NCBI GenBank assembly: GCA_902363735.1
Contig: CABJBA010000009.1
Location: 170,076-234,075 of the forward strand
Direction: 5' to 3'
Length of the DNA stretch: 64,000 bases
Source of the DNA: Clostridiaceae bacterium
GTDB lineage: Bacteria; Bacillota; Clostridia; Lachnospirales; Lachnospiraceae
Shown here in pieces: positions 25,643-35,531 of the stretch; the stretch's first letter is position 1, and the number at the start of each line of letters is the position of its first letter. A model generated the notes under the pieces. It worked only from the letters and a program-made list of their open reading frames with translations, made no database searches and had not been told where the DNA came from. A program made the translations under genes and the position numbers.

Positions 25643-25993
25643 ATGATTCGAAGAAGCGAAGAAAAAGAATCTATCCGCAAGGCGGCCCCCTTTAACGGAA
25701 CCGGAGAAATTACAGTTCGCAGCCTGTTAAACGGGCCGGAGGAGATGAGCCGGAAAGGCCGTGTATTCGGACATACCACTGTTTATCCCGGGACCGAGAT
25801 TGGCTACCACATCCATACAGGGGACAGCGAAACTTATTATATTTTAAGCGGAACAGGGCAGTATAACGACAACGGAACTCTCACCTCCATTTCCCCGGGT
25901 GATGTGGCTTTTTGTGCTCCCGGAGAGGGACACGGCATTGCCTGTACCGGAGATGAGCCCATTGAAATGATTGCCCTGATTCTCTATGAGTAA
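25643..25993 (+). CDS. Cupin-domain protein
   Basis: 116 aa from the ATG at 25643 (AAGGAG upstream). Single cupin barrel with metal motif 1 GYHIHTGDSETYYILSGTG (His, His, Glu) and motif 2 FCAPGEGHGIA (His). Such small cupins act as isomerases or decarboxylating enzymes, or as sensors of small carbonyl compounds. It is divergent from the lyase-liv operon, across a 260-bp AT-rich promoter region, so it likely belongs to the same pathway. Confidence 0.82.
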   Translation: MIRRSEEKESIRKAAPFNGTGEITVRSLLNGPEEMSRKGRVFGHTTVYPGTEIGYHIHTGDSETYYILSGTGQYNDNGTLTSISPGDVAFCAPGEGHGIACTGDEPIEMIALILYE

Positions 25994-26040
25994 TTTTGTA
26001 TTTTGTTTTAATTGCAAAGGAATTTTTTATCCCTTCAATA

Positions 26041-26086
26041 AAAAGCCGGATATCAAACTTATCTAACAGTCTGATATCCGGCTTTT
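26041..26086. terminator. Bidirectional terminator between cupin and LacI genes
   Basis: AAAAGCCGGATATCA (26041-26055) and TGATATCCGGCTTTT (26072-26086), a perfect 15-bp stem with A/T runs on both sides. Confidence 0.9.
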
Positions 26087-26128
26087 CCCGTTTCCGTTTC
26101 TTACCTGTATTGCTTTTAAAAGCCTGTT

Positions 26129-27121
26129 TTACAGGCTCTGCCGCCTGACCAGTTCCATATCCAAAGTGATTTTATGAGTCTGGGCCCTTCCCTCCATCAC
26201 ATCCACCAGAATACGCACTGACATCATGGTAGCCACTGTTACCATGGTATCCAGGGAAGTCAGCTTAGGACGGCACACCTCACACAACTCAGAGTTGCCC
26301 TCTCCTATAACAGATATATCTTCCGGGATCCTCTTTCCCTGTTCCATAAAGGCGTACATCACTTCAATAGCCAGCCTGTCCTGAACACAGAGAACCCCGT
26401 CTGTATCCGGGTGCTCCTTCAGAATCTGACTCACCAACTCTTTTGCACCCGCACGGGGCTCCACTCCGATGTAAACCCCATACCGGACATCGGGATGTTC
26501 CTGGGCTGCCGCCTCAAAATACGTCTGAATCCTCGACTGGCTGGCTCGGTTTTCCTCCACAATCAGCACCAGATTCCTGCGGCTGCGTTCAATCAATTGT
26601 TCTACACAGCAGCGGAATCCCCGCTCTTCATTGGCTCCGATGCAGTATACATTATCCATATTAATCCTGTCATTCTGATAAACCAGAAGCACTGGCACAT
26701 CAGGCAGCCATTTCTGAATCAATTTTTCCAGGCGCTCATGATCCACAAAAGAAAGGCCGATTAAAAGCACGCCCTCCACCTTTCGAAGCCTCAGTTCAGC
26801 AACAGCCTTTCCCATAGCATCAGGCTCTTTCCCTGTATAACGGGTAATGCACTGATACCCGTTGACAATCAGTTCATTCTGACAATGGGCAATGGCTTCA
26901 TTTTGATGCTGCGAGTCCAGATCATCAGTCACAATACCCACCAGGCGTGTCCGCCGGGTTACAAGGCTGCGCGCATTCTCGTCCGGAATATAATGATTTT
27001 CCTCCAGCACCTTCTGAATCAATTCCCGCTTTTTCCTGCTGACCCCCGGCTTTCCATTAAGCGCACGGGAAACCGTGCTGGGAGATACTCCGGCCAGAGC
27101 AGCAATATCATAGATTGTAAT
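26129..27121 (-). CDS. LacI-family transcriptional regulator, probable ATT start codon
   Basis: 330 aa if started at 27121. Reading ATT ACA ATC TAT GAT gives MTIYDIAALAGVSPSTVSRA, the canonical LacI helix-turn-helix start, and AAAGGAGGGG lies 6 bases before the ATT. No ATG, GTG or TTG occurs in frame nearby; the next possible is a TTG at 27169 without a ribosome site, which would add 16 residues never seen in the family. The sensor domain has RLVGIVTDDLDSQHQNEAIA, DGVLCVQDRLAIEVMYAF and LTSLDTMVTVATMMS. Likely represses the lyase-liv operon and itself. Confidence 0.85.
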   Translation of the reverse strand: MTIYDIAALAGVSPSTVSRALNGKPGVSRKKRELIQKVLEENHYIPDENARSLVTRRTRLVGIVTDDLDSQHQNEAIAHCQNELIVNGYQCITRYTGKEPDAMGKAVAELRLRKVEGVLLIGLSFVDHERLEKLIQKWLPDVPVLLVYQNDRINMDNVYCIGANEERGFRCCVEQLIERSRRNLVLIVEENRASQSRIQTYFEAAAQEHPDVRYGVYIGVEPRAGAKELVSQILKEHPDTDGVLCVQDRLAIEVMYAFMEQGKRIPEDISVIGEGNSELCEVCRPKLTSLDTMVTVATMMSVRILVDVMEGRAQTHKITLDMELVRRQSL

Positions 27122-27193
27122 TTCAATCCCCTCCTTTAGTTTATATAACTCCAATACAATGCAAAACAAATAATCGTTCCATTGATCTTTATT

Positions 27194-27222
27194 AGTATAT
27201 ATTCAATCTGCAACTTTTGCAA
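27194..27222 (-). promoter_or_regulatory. Promoter of the LacI gene
   Basis: On the minus strand TTGCAA (27217-27222), 17 bp, TATACT (27194-27199). The -35 box is itself part of a GCAAC half-site cluster, allowing autoregulation. Confidence 0.55.
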
Positions 27223-27235
27223 CAAAAATTGCAAC
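27209..27235. promoter_or_regulatory. GCAAC half-site cluster at the LacI promoter
   Basis: TGCAAC (27209), TTGCAAC (27217) and TTGCAAC (27229), matching the half-sites at 25401-25440. Confidence 0.5.
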
Positions 27236-27270
27236 TTTACTTTTGCTGCATGCTGTAAGCTGATACTTTT

Positions 27271-30200
27271 CTAGAATACCATTATCTTATTAAGCAACTG
27301 CTGATAGCTGTCAACATGATCATATACCACTTGACCGCCTGACAATGAAGCAAAAAGTTTTTTTGCACAATCAATCTTTGCCTTTTCAACAGGTCGCAGA
27401 CTTAAACTTTCCATAGTTCCTTTTGTTTCTGCCACAAAAAATATATGCATTACTGTTCCTTCTGCAAATGCAATCGCCCATCCAGGTCCTCTGCAAATCT
27501 TCTCTCCACACTCTTTTCTGCAGTGCCGTCTGTAAATATATAATCCTGTATATGTTTCCTGGCCTGAAACGCCTTCTCAATTCCCTGTGCATGTTTCTCA
27601 GCCGCTGCAGCTTTTTGCTCCTTAACCAGACGGATCACCTTTGTTATAAACTCTTCCGGATTATTTCTGAACATGGCAAACTTTGCCGGACTAATCCCCT
27701 GCAAAATAGCCACAGCAGTCTTCCGGGTCAGGGCAGTTCCCTCTGCCACCTTACCAACCAGGTCATACCTTACCCGGCTGATTTGTGTATGTTTCAACGC
27801 CTTTGTTTCTGTCTCTGCACCATAAAAAGAAGTTTCCTCAACAACCATTCCCCGGCTGACCTTTTCTCTCTGATATCCCTTTGAAAGCGTATATTGAAGC
27901 TCCGATACAAAAAGTTCCCGGTCAATGGATTCCACTGATTTACTTATCAGCTCTTCAGAATCAAAATCCACCTTATAAGCATACTTGTGGTTAATATGTC
28001 CCCAAAGGGTCTGGAATTCTTTTTTATAGAAATTATCATTAAGGGGATTACCGGTAACCTTCGTCTTATTTCCGTCTCCTATCATAGACTTCAATACGTG
28101 TTCATCAAATATACCCTGAATCAAAGCATGTATTTCCTCTTCCATCCAACGCAAAGTCTCCGGCAGAGGAGCCAGACAGCTCTTTGTTATATCCTCGCGG
28201 TAAGAAGATGTGATATAATCCTTCTCATCAATATAATTATGCTTAATTAAATATCGGTAAATCAGGTCTGCCTGCGCATTGGTTATGGTAACTTTCCCAT
28301 CTGCGCAACTTACCACTTTACCTGCAAAGTACTTCTTATCCGCTTTCACGGGCCTGTCATGCAGGTTCTCTTTCATATCAGACTGTAACGCCGACACAAA
28401 AGAGGTATAACCTTCGCTTGCAATAACTGTCAGAATATTGATATCATGTACTTCATCGCCGCAGGTTTCTCCATCCATACGGCTGCCCTGCCAGTCAACG
28501 CAAAGCCTGAGCCCCCGCCCTACCTCCTGACGTTTCTGAGCTGCACTGTCGCCGCCGTGCTTTAATGTGCAAATTTGGAATATATTAGGATTATCCCAGC
28601 CTTCACGCAATGCGGAGTGGGAAAAGATAAATCTGGTTGGTTCTTCAAAGGAAAGCAATCTTTCTTTATTTTTCAAAATCAGATCATATGCTGAAATGTC
28701 ATCTGAAAACTCACTCCCCCGTTTTACTGCACTATTTACTGCCTGGCCCTTTTTATCAATACTGAAATATCCCTTGTGGGTATCATGCACATGAATCCCA
28801 TTTAAGTATTGACCGTATTCCGGGTTGATCATTTCACGTTCATTTAAAATATTTAAATATTCCTCCTCGAACATTTTCCCATAATCACCAGTCAATTCCT
28901 TTCCTTCGTCATCATACTGACGATAATTTGCCACTTCATCAATAAAAAATAAGGACAGAGTCTTAATTCCCTTATGAAAAAGCTGTTCTTCCTTTTCAAA
29001 ATGAGAAAGAATCGTTTCCCGGATCTGGATTCTGCGAATATCCCGTTCCGAAACATCACCTGCGACCTCACCATCACGTATGATTTCACCATTTGTAAAT
29101 GCCACCGTTCCCCTGATAGGATCAATCTCCGAAATAACATACCCTTTATATTGCTCCAAAGGAGGCATATGCTTCCCGGCAGACTTGTAATAAAGGTTAT
29201 CTCCCACCTCCAGCGTAGCCGCTTCACGATTAATGGACTTCTGGTAATTGCGTTCAAATTCGATTCTCGCCCTGGGAGCATGTTTTGGAGACACCACAAT
29301 ACTTTCCAAATACAGATATCCTTCTGTTCCGCGAAAATTTTTCACTTCAAAGCCTTTTACCTCTATTTTCTTGACCAGACGCTTATTATACGCATCCAAA
29401 GCATCAAGCACATAAACAAGATTGTGCTGTTCTTTATGGGTTGCGGAATAATTAAGGCAGAATAAGGGATTAAAATTCTGCAGCGCCTTCTGGGTAACAG
29501 CACCACCCATTTTCTGAGGTTCATCCAATATAATAATGGGCCGATTGGCTTTTATCACATCAATCGGTCTTCTGGAGGCAAATTCATCGCGTTTGGAGTA
29601 TATGATTCTGCTCTCCTTATTATTTGCTCCCTCTTTTAAAGAAGAGGCAAAAGCCTGTGTGTTGATGATCATGACATTTATTCCGGAATTGCCGGAAAAG
29701 CTGTCAAGACGGTTGAGATCCGAGCTGTTATAAATAAAGAATCTGGCCTTCTTTCCATACTTCTCCATAAAATGCTCCTGGGTCATTTCAAAAGACTTAT
29801 AGACGCCTTCACGAATTGCAATGGACGGTACCACCACGATAAATTTACTCCACCCATATCTTTTATTCAATTCGAACATGGTCTTAATATATACATACGT
29901 CTTTCCGGTGCCTGTCTCCATTTCCACGTCCAGCGAACACCTTCCAAGATGATTCGCAAGCTTCCCGGATTGTTTCATGTTATTCGAATACTGAATTTCA
30001 CGGATATTATGCAGCAATTGTTCATCTGACAACTGTATATTTTCATTTCGAAAAGCCGTATCGTCAACATCCTCCCAGTCTTCATGGACGGTTCCCCCAA
30101 AATCCACGCCCAATTGGCCCTCCAACTGATTTTTATAATTCCTCTTACTAACCTTTTTGCCTAAGTCCCGATTGTAAATGCCGCTCTCACAACAGGACTG

Positions 30201-30272
30201 ACCGTCAAAAATCCGGATAACGCTGTCAACCGCCTCTGTCTGGTACTGCTGTATTTTAAAATTAAACCGCAC
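27271..30272 (-). pseudogene. res: Type III restriction endonuclease subunit (Res), nuclease domain broken
   Basis: The open frame from the GTG at 30272 (AGGAGG upstream) to 27450 gives 940 aa. The SF2 helicase is intact: METGTGKTYVYIKT (Walker A, about 117-130), ILDEPQKMGG (Walker B), FIFSHSALREGWDNPN and QKRQEVGRGLRLCV. The nuclease domain is not. After RRFAEDLD the frame shifts to a stop. A second frame resumes WAIAFAEG and HIFFVAETKGTM (the ExK half), with PD replaced by PG and about 15-20 residues missing. A further one-base insertion in a T run (near 27355) interrupts the last stretch (SLSGGQVVYDHVDSYQQLL), which ends at 27271. It should translocate but not cut. Confidence 0.85.
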
Positions 30273-30285
30273 AATGCCGTACCTC

Positions 30286-32274
30286 CTATAGTATTCTCCT
30301 TACAGTACCGGGACTATATGCCTCAAAAATCTGCTCAAAATTCGCTAAAACCGAGTCATTTATCATACCTCCATCCCGGAATACTGCATAATGTGGTTTT
30401 CTCTTTGCAATTTCAGACACCACTTCATCCGTAATATCAGAGTCAAAACATGCCCATAAGAAATCTTTCTCAACGCTGAATACCCTTTTTCCATCAATGC
30501 TGGTCTCCGCAATTTCGCTGGAAAGCAAGATTCCTAATTCAAGCATTACCTGATACAGCAGATCTTCTGCGGTTCTGTCTGTCTTGATATTGTCGGCCAT
30601 GTTAAATAAGGTGGCCTGAGTGTACTCTTCAGGGGTGTAATAGACATCTTCCACATTGCTGGAAGCACATGAAAAAACTCTGAAGCCGCAATCAAGACCG
30701 GAATTTATCTTTTTTAACATCTCTCCCGCTTTAGCAATTCTCATCTCCCCCGCCTCGCATATATTCTTAAACCCAGCGCGGCCAAGAGGGGTTTCTGCCC
30801 CGCACTCTTCCGGTATTTGAACCATAATAAATTTTCTGTTTAAGTTATCTTCAGCATTTGCCGCCATTACTGCATGTGCAACGGTTCCTGAGCCCGAAAA
30901 GAAGTCAAGAATGATATCATCCTTTCCGGTAAGGGACATAATATGTTCCTTGCAGATTTCAACAACCTTGGGAGTATCAAAGGGGACTCCGAATCCTTCC
31001 AGCATCGCCGTATCACTTCCCCCATAATGAATGATCGAAGGGATGTTTTCATACATATTTTCACTTAACAAATACTTTCTTGTGGGCTGAGTGGACTCGT
31101 CCCTTCCAAACAAAATAAGGCCTTTATTCTGCAAATCCTTCATTGTGGCACTGGGATTTCTCCAGCCCCGCTCAGGAATCGGACACGGCTTTTGAGTCAC
31201 CGGATGAACCAAAGGAACAAAGTAATCATCAGGTGCCTTCTTCTTATTAGGCCAGGCCATAGATACTCCTCTATATACTTCCCCGTTTTCATCAATTTTG
31301 TTATATGCTTTTTCACCGCCGCTAAATTCCGCCTGTTTTGAGACCCACTGTGCAAATTCTGTATTTACTTCTTCCAAAACGGACCCCGATGCAATTTTTG
31401 AAAATAAGGACTTTGCTTTTGTTATAAGCATATTGGCATTTTTCTTAGGCCTCTGCATCTTGCAGGAAGCAAGAAAAGCATTTTTATTTTTTGCATATAC
31501 AACCACATATTCATGCTGATAAGAAATACCTCTCGCATCACCTTTGGGATTTCTTTTGTCCCACACAATAGTTCCCAGATCATTTTGCTCTCCGAAGATT
31601 TCAGCACAAATCTTCTGAAGATTAACAATTTCATTTTCATCCATATTAATCAATATGATTCCTTCATCAGCCAACAGATTCCGGGACAACCTCAATCTTG
31701 GATACATCATGTTTAGCCAATCTGTGTGAAACCTGCCATTTACCTCATGATTTATCCGAAAATCGAACATAACGTTTCCATCATCATCATATTTTCCGCT
31801 TATATGGCTAAATTCTTCATTTGACAGAACAAAGTCATCATCGTATACAAACGAATCCTTTCCTGTATTATAAGGGGGATCAATATATATTAATTTTATT
31901 TTATCCAAATACGTTTCCTGCAGAACTTTTAATACTTCAATATTATCTCCCTCGATGTAGACATTTTGAGTGCTATTATAATTTACGCTCTTGGTTTTAC
32001 AAGGCCGTAATGTTGACGTAGTCGGTTCATTTGAAAATAAAACCGCTCTTTGCTTATCAGGCCAGGTAAATCTGTATCTCTCCTCTTTTCCCCCAACATG
32101 GGTGCAGCCAATTTCAGCTCTGAGAATATCAATATCAATGGCTCTTTCAATTATCGGAACATGGTTTTCGTCGTATCCAGTTATTTTTTCTGTAAATACG
32201 TTGGGCAATAAATCTTTTAACTTTTCATAATTTTTATTTAAATTGTCATTAATCTTCATTTTCATCTTTTTCAT
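30286..32274 (-). CDS. mod: Type III DNA methyltransferase (Mod)
   Basis: 662 aa, full length for type III Mod. The catalytic motif IYIDPPYNTGKDSFVYDDDF (DPPY, about residues 129-148) precedes the AdoMet motif ILDFFSGSGTVAHAVMAA, the beta-class order, so it makes N6-methyladenine. The region between them is the target-recognition domain and is where specificity would differ. No simple-sequence tract suggesting phase variation was seen. res follows 13 bp later. With the nuclease half of Res lost, Mod would remain as an orphan methylase affecting gene expression. Confidence 0.92.
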   Translation of the reverse strand: MKKMKMKINDNLNKNYEKLKDLLPNVFTEKITGYDENHVPIIERAIDIDILRAEIGCTHVGGKEERYRFTWPDKQRAVLFSNEPTTSTLRPCKTKSVNYNSTQNVYIEGDNIEVLKVLQETYLDKIKLIYIDPPYNTGKDSFVYDDDFVLSNEEFSHISGKYDDDGNVMFDFRINHEVNGRFHTDWLNMMYPRLRLSRNLLADEGIILINMDENEIVNLQKICAEIFGEQNDLGTIVWDKRNPKGDARGISYQHEYVVVYAKNKNAFLASCKMQRPKKNANMLITKAKSLFSKIASGSVLEEVNTEFAQWVSKQAEFSGGEKAYNKIDENGEVYRGVSMAWPNKKKAPDDYFVPLVHPVTQKPCPIPERGWRNPSATMKDLQNKGLILFGRDESTQPTRKYLLSENMYENIPSIIHYGGSDTAMLEGFGVPFDTPKVVEICKEHIMSLTGKDDIILDFFSGSGTVAHAVMAANAEDNLNRKFIMVQIPEECGAETPLGRAGFKNICEAGEMRIAKAGEMLKKINSGLDCGFRVFSCASSNVEDVYYTPEEYTQATLFNMADNIKTDRTAEDLLYQVMLELGILLSSEIAETSIDGKRVFSVEKDFLWACFDSDITDEVVSEIAKRKPHYAVFRDGGMINDSVLANFEQIFEAYSPGTVRRIL

Positions 32275-32405
32275 CTTTATTTCCTTTTCCGTTCAACCAG
32301 AGCGTGTCTGAGAGTGCATAATTAAGTATTATTATACCATCTATACAATGTTTCTTCAATTTTCTTGTTTAAAAGGGTGTTTACTAAATTGCATGTTTTT
32401 CCAAT

Positions 32406-32440
32406 AAAAACGGAGTGAGATTCTGACGAATCCCACTCCG
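32406..32440 (-). terminator. Terminator of the hyu operon
   Basis: CGGAGTGAGATTC (32411-32423) and GAATCCCACTCCG (32428-32440), perfect 13-bp stem, with TTTTT next on the minus strand, 10 bp after the HExxH gene. Confidence 0.85.
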
Positions 32441-32449
32441 GCTATTCAC

Positions 32450-33256
32450 TTAACGTTCTAAATAAGACACATCTGTCATTTGTACTTTCAAGTTCTTTAT
32501 CCCGGCATACTCCATCATTTCTTCATACAGTCCGCTGGCCTCCTCCGGAGAATAACCATATACCAAAAATACATCCATTAAATAAGGAGAATAACTGATT
32601 CCCATGATTTCCTGAGCAAATCCCATAGCTGCGATTTCGCTGAGAGCTATGATATTGGAATCATTGTGAAGGAATCCCAAAGTCCAGAGCCTGATTTTCT
32701 CGGTTTTCGTAAAAATCTCATGACGGTACTCTTCCTCCACGCAGTGAAACAACTCATGGGACAAAAGGAGCCGGCTGACCTTTAAGTCTTTGGTCAGGAT
32801 TCTACATACTCCCGGCTTTTCAAAGAGCTTTTCGGCCTTTTTTACTGCGTCCATATAGATACAGATTTTGTTGGGAATCCGATATTCAGCAAACATCACC
32901 CGGTCGGTCTTCTCCGGAAATTCCGGAAAGGATACATTCATCCCCATGCACTCAGCCAATTTTTCAGGATCTCTGGTCTGGTACTTACCGCATATTTTTT
33001 CCGCATATTCCCTTCCGCAGGCCAGACTCTTTTCCATCCACGCCCTGCGCTGTTCATCCTGAAACTTTCCGTTTAAGGGTTCTCTGGAAAATGCGTAACC
33101 GTACCATTCCACCGGTTCTATTTCCGCCAGATCCCTTAACATATCCTCTATCAAACGCTCTTCAAAGCGAGGGCGCTCATATGCTCTGACTTTCTGTTTT
33201 CCGAAAAGTCCTTCTGCAACAGGCTTGAAAGCAGCACGAAACGTCTCTTTTGTCAT
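32450..33256 (-). CDS. HExxH metallopeptidase-like protein of the hyu operon
   Basis: 268 aa, soluble, no signal peptide. The zinc motif HELFH lies at about residue 167 (LLLSHELFHCVEEEY), and IALSEIAAMGFA 40 residues later could give the third ligand. IPNKICIYMD before it recalls the ImmA/IrrE small gluzincins, but overall similarity is not recognised. It starts 7 bp after the hyuA stop with GGGAGAG inside hyuA, so it is coupled to it. A maturation protease or an accessory for the hydantoinase is possible; function unknown. Confidence 0.65.
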   Translation of the reverse strand: MTKETFRAAFKPVAEGLFGKQKVRAYERPRFEERLIEDMLRDLAEIEPVEWYGYAFSREPLNGKFQDEQRRAWMEKSLACGREYAEKICGKYQTRDPEKLAECMGMNVSFPEFPEKTDRVMFAEYRIPNKICIYMDAVKKAEKLFEKPGVCRILTKDLKVSRLLLSHELFHCVEEEYRHEIFTKTEKIRLWTLGFLHNDSNIIALSEIAAMGFAQEIMGISYSPYLMDVFLVYGYSPEEASGLYEEMMEYAGIKNLKVQMTDVSYLER

Positions 33257-33262
33257 AATAGC

Positions 33263-35395
33263 TTAACTCTCCCTGTTGGATGCAACAATCAGAATATCTT
33301 CATCTGGCTCCCGGTCTCCCAGATCCAGATTCATAAGAAGCAGAATCTGTTCTAAATCAACCGCACTGTAATCGGTTACTCTGGGACCAAAGCACACAAA
33401 GAAATCAGGACGAAGTACGGTATCGGTTTTAAATATAGCATTGTCTTTCCAAAGCTTCTCTACGGTTTCCCGGTAATCCTTAACCTGGCACTTTGCCACT
33501 GCTCCAGCTGAGCACTGCACCTTAATAAATCCCTTGGTATCCACAATCCGAAGAGGGGTTTTGCCGTCTCTTTCCCCTTTATATACATAGAATTTGTCTG
33601 TCCGCTCTGCCAGTTTCACATTGTTGATCCTGGAGCCAAAATCCTGCAAAGCCAGTTCGCAGGCTTCCGGTTCTTCGCAGGCCTTTAACAGATCTGTGGT
33701 CTTTACCTCAGTGGAACCTGTGGCAATGGCTGTTACCTTACCGGTCTGATTATCAATCTCAATATGAACTTCTACTGTATCCGGAGAAGCGCCTGAGCTG
33801 ATTGCCAGATCTGAAGCTTCTTTTTTCAGTTCCCTGATGTCTTCCTGGGAAGGATTGGGGATAACACGTTCTACTACGTCCCTGACCATGGCAAGAGCTA
33901 CGCCAATGGAGGAGATTACTTCCGCATTTTCCGGAATGCTGTATTGAAGTCCCATCTTCTTTGCGCAGTAAGGAACTAAAGAAGCAGCACCTCCGCCGCA
34001 GCCCACCAGCTTCATGCTGTCATGATCCAGCCCGTACTTGTCAGCCAGCATACCAATGGTGGCATTGACCTTTTCAAAGTCCTTATCAAGAATCTGGGTT
34101 GCAAGTTCTTCTACGGTGATGCCCAGCTTGTCCGCAACCGGCTGCATGGCCTTTCTTGCGGAGTTGGCATTTCCATGAGCAAAGTATTTTTCCTCTATCA
34201 GACCTAAAACATTGGCTGCACATGTATTGGTAAAGCAGATACGCTTTCCATTCTTCAGGAGCAATATTACATAATCGTTGGGATCGCCTTGTTTTGGACT
34301 AACCATTTCAATCTTAGGATCGACAATTTCTTCTTCGGGAGTGAAGCAGGCATACTCGCAGCCCGCAATATGAGCGGAACGGGGGCCTACATCTGTAACA
34401 GATTTGCTGCCAATACGAACCATGGACCCCCCTGCGCAGCCTAAAATCCGCACATCCAGAGAATTGATATATGTGTCATGGCCTCCGATTTTTGCATAAT
34501 CCACACCAGGGCGTCCATTTTTAATAACACCCAGATTCGTAGTAGTTCCGCCTACCTCAAAGTAAATGGCATTAGAAGCACGAAGATACATAAGAGAACC
34601 CATAACCGAAGCTGCCGGACCGGATAAAGCTGTCAGGATAGGGCGCTTACGCATCTCGCTGATCTCCATAACACCTCCGTCACCTCTCATGATCATTAAT
34701 GGCACATGAACTCCCGCAGCATTAACAGAGGACTCTGTGGCATTGGCTGTATTCATCATTTTGGGCAGTATGGACGCATTAATTGCAGCTGTACGGGTAC
34801 GGCGGGTAAGGCCATACAGTTTTGTAATATCAGAAGCCATTGTTACCGGCACATTCTTCTTCTTTGCACAGTCATGGATAGCCATTTCCTCCTCCATGCT
34901 GTCTACGCCAAAAGCCATGGAAGCTACCATCACCTGTGCCCCCTGGCCAAGCAGCTCATCAATATTCTTATTTATGACATCCTCTGTCAGCATTTTCTTT
35001 TTAATAAATGAGTTATACACCTTAATCATACGGCCTACTTTTTCATCAAGTATGATATCCTTTAACGCCAGCTGGCGTTTTGCCAGAAAGCCTTCCAGAC
35101 CGCCGCCAGCCAGGCCGATTACTCCCACACTTGCCACGTCTCCTTCAATAAAGGCATTGGTTGCCTGTGTTGTGGAGTGAGCTACGAAAACCACGTCCTC
35201 CGGTGCAATATTATTTTCCTGCATACAGTACTGAAAGCTCTGTACAACACCGGCAGCAACGCCGTCTTTATGATCATGAGTTGTCTTTACCTGCTTTTTC
35301 CCAATAATTTCATGAGATTCGTTATCCATAGCAACGCATTTGGTATAAGTGCCGCCTACGTCAATTCCCATACGTACCGCTTTATGTTCAGCCAT
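33263..35395 (-). CDS. Hydantoinase/oxoprolinase family protein (HyuA-like)
   Basis: 710 aa. MGIDVGGTYTKCVAMD begins the actin-like ATPase half, followed by VFVAHSTTQATNAFIEGD. AIYFEVGGTTTNLGVIKNG and KLVGCGGGAASLVPYCAKKMG are hallmark hydantoinase A/oxoprolinase blocks. Members use ATP to open cyclic amides (5-oxoproline, hydantoins) or activate acetone. The usual second subunit HyuB is not in this operon, so the reaction may differ. 137 bp after the permease gene; ATG 35395 has AAAGGA. Confidence 0.88.
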   Translation of the reverse strand: MAEHKAVRMGIDVGGTYTKCVAMDNESHEIIGKKQVKTTHDHKDGVAAGVVQSFQYCMQENNIAPEDVVFVAHSTTQATNAFIEGDVASVGVIGLAGGGLEGFLAKRQLALKDIILDEKVGRMIKVYNSFIKKKMLTEDVINKNIDELLGQGAQVMVASMAFGVDSMEEEMAIHDCAKKKNVPVTMASDITKLYGLTRRTRTAAINASILPKMMNTANATESSVNAAGVHVPLMIMRGDGGVMEISEMRKRPILTALSGPAASVMGSLMYLRASNAIYFEVGGTTTNLGVIKNGRPGVDYAKIGGHDTYINSLDVRILGCAGGSMVRIGSKSVTDVGPRSAHIAGCEYACFTPEEEIVDPKIEMVSPKQGDPNDYVILLLKNGKRICFTNTCAANVLGLIEEKYFAHGNANSARKAMQPVADKLGITVEELATQILDKDFEKVNATIGMLADKYGLDHDSMKLVGCGGGAASLVPYCAKKMGLQYSIPENAEVISSIGVALAMVRDVVERVIPNPSQEDIRELKKEASDLAISSGASPDTVEVHIEIDNQTGKVTAIATGSTEVKTTDLLKACEEPEACELALQDFGSRINNVKLAERTDKFYVYKGERDGKTPLRIVDTKGFIKVQCSAGAVAKCQVKDYRETVEKLWKDNAIFKTDTVLRPDFFVCFGPRVTDYSAVDLEQILLLMNLDLGDREPDEDILIVASNRES

Positions 35396-35531
35396 TTTTT
35401 CTCATTCCTTTCAATCTAATGTTTATACAAAATCCTGCAATTAACCTATTCACATTAAGCAAACACCCGTTTTCACATGAACATATATCAGAAATCAACC
35501 GGCCGCGTTGTATGCGGCCGGAGATAAGGCA

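Noticed and set aside
28892..29465. Two ORFs of 135 and 163 codons overlapping res
   Set aside because: They lie entirely within the res helicase frame, which shows all SF2 motifs; these are shadow frames.
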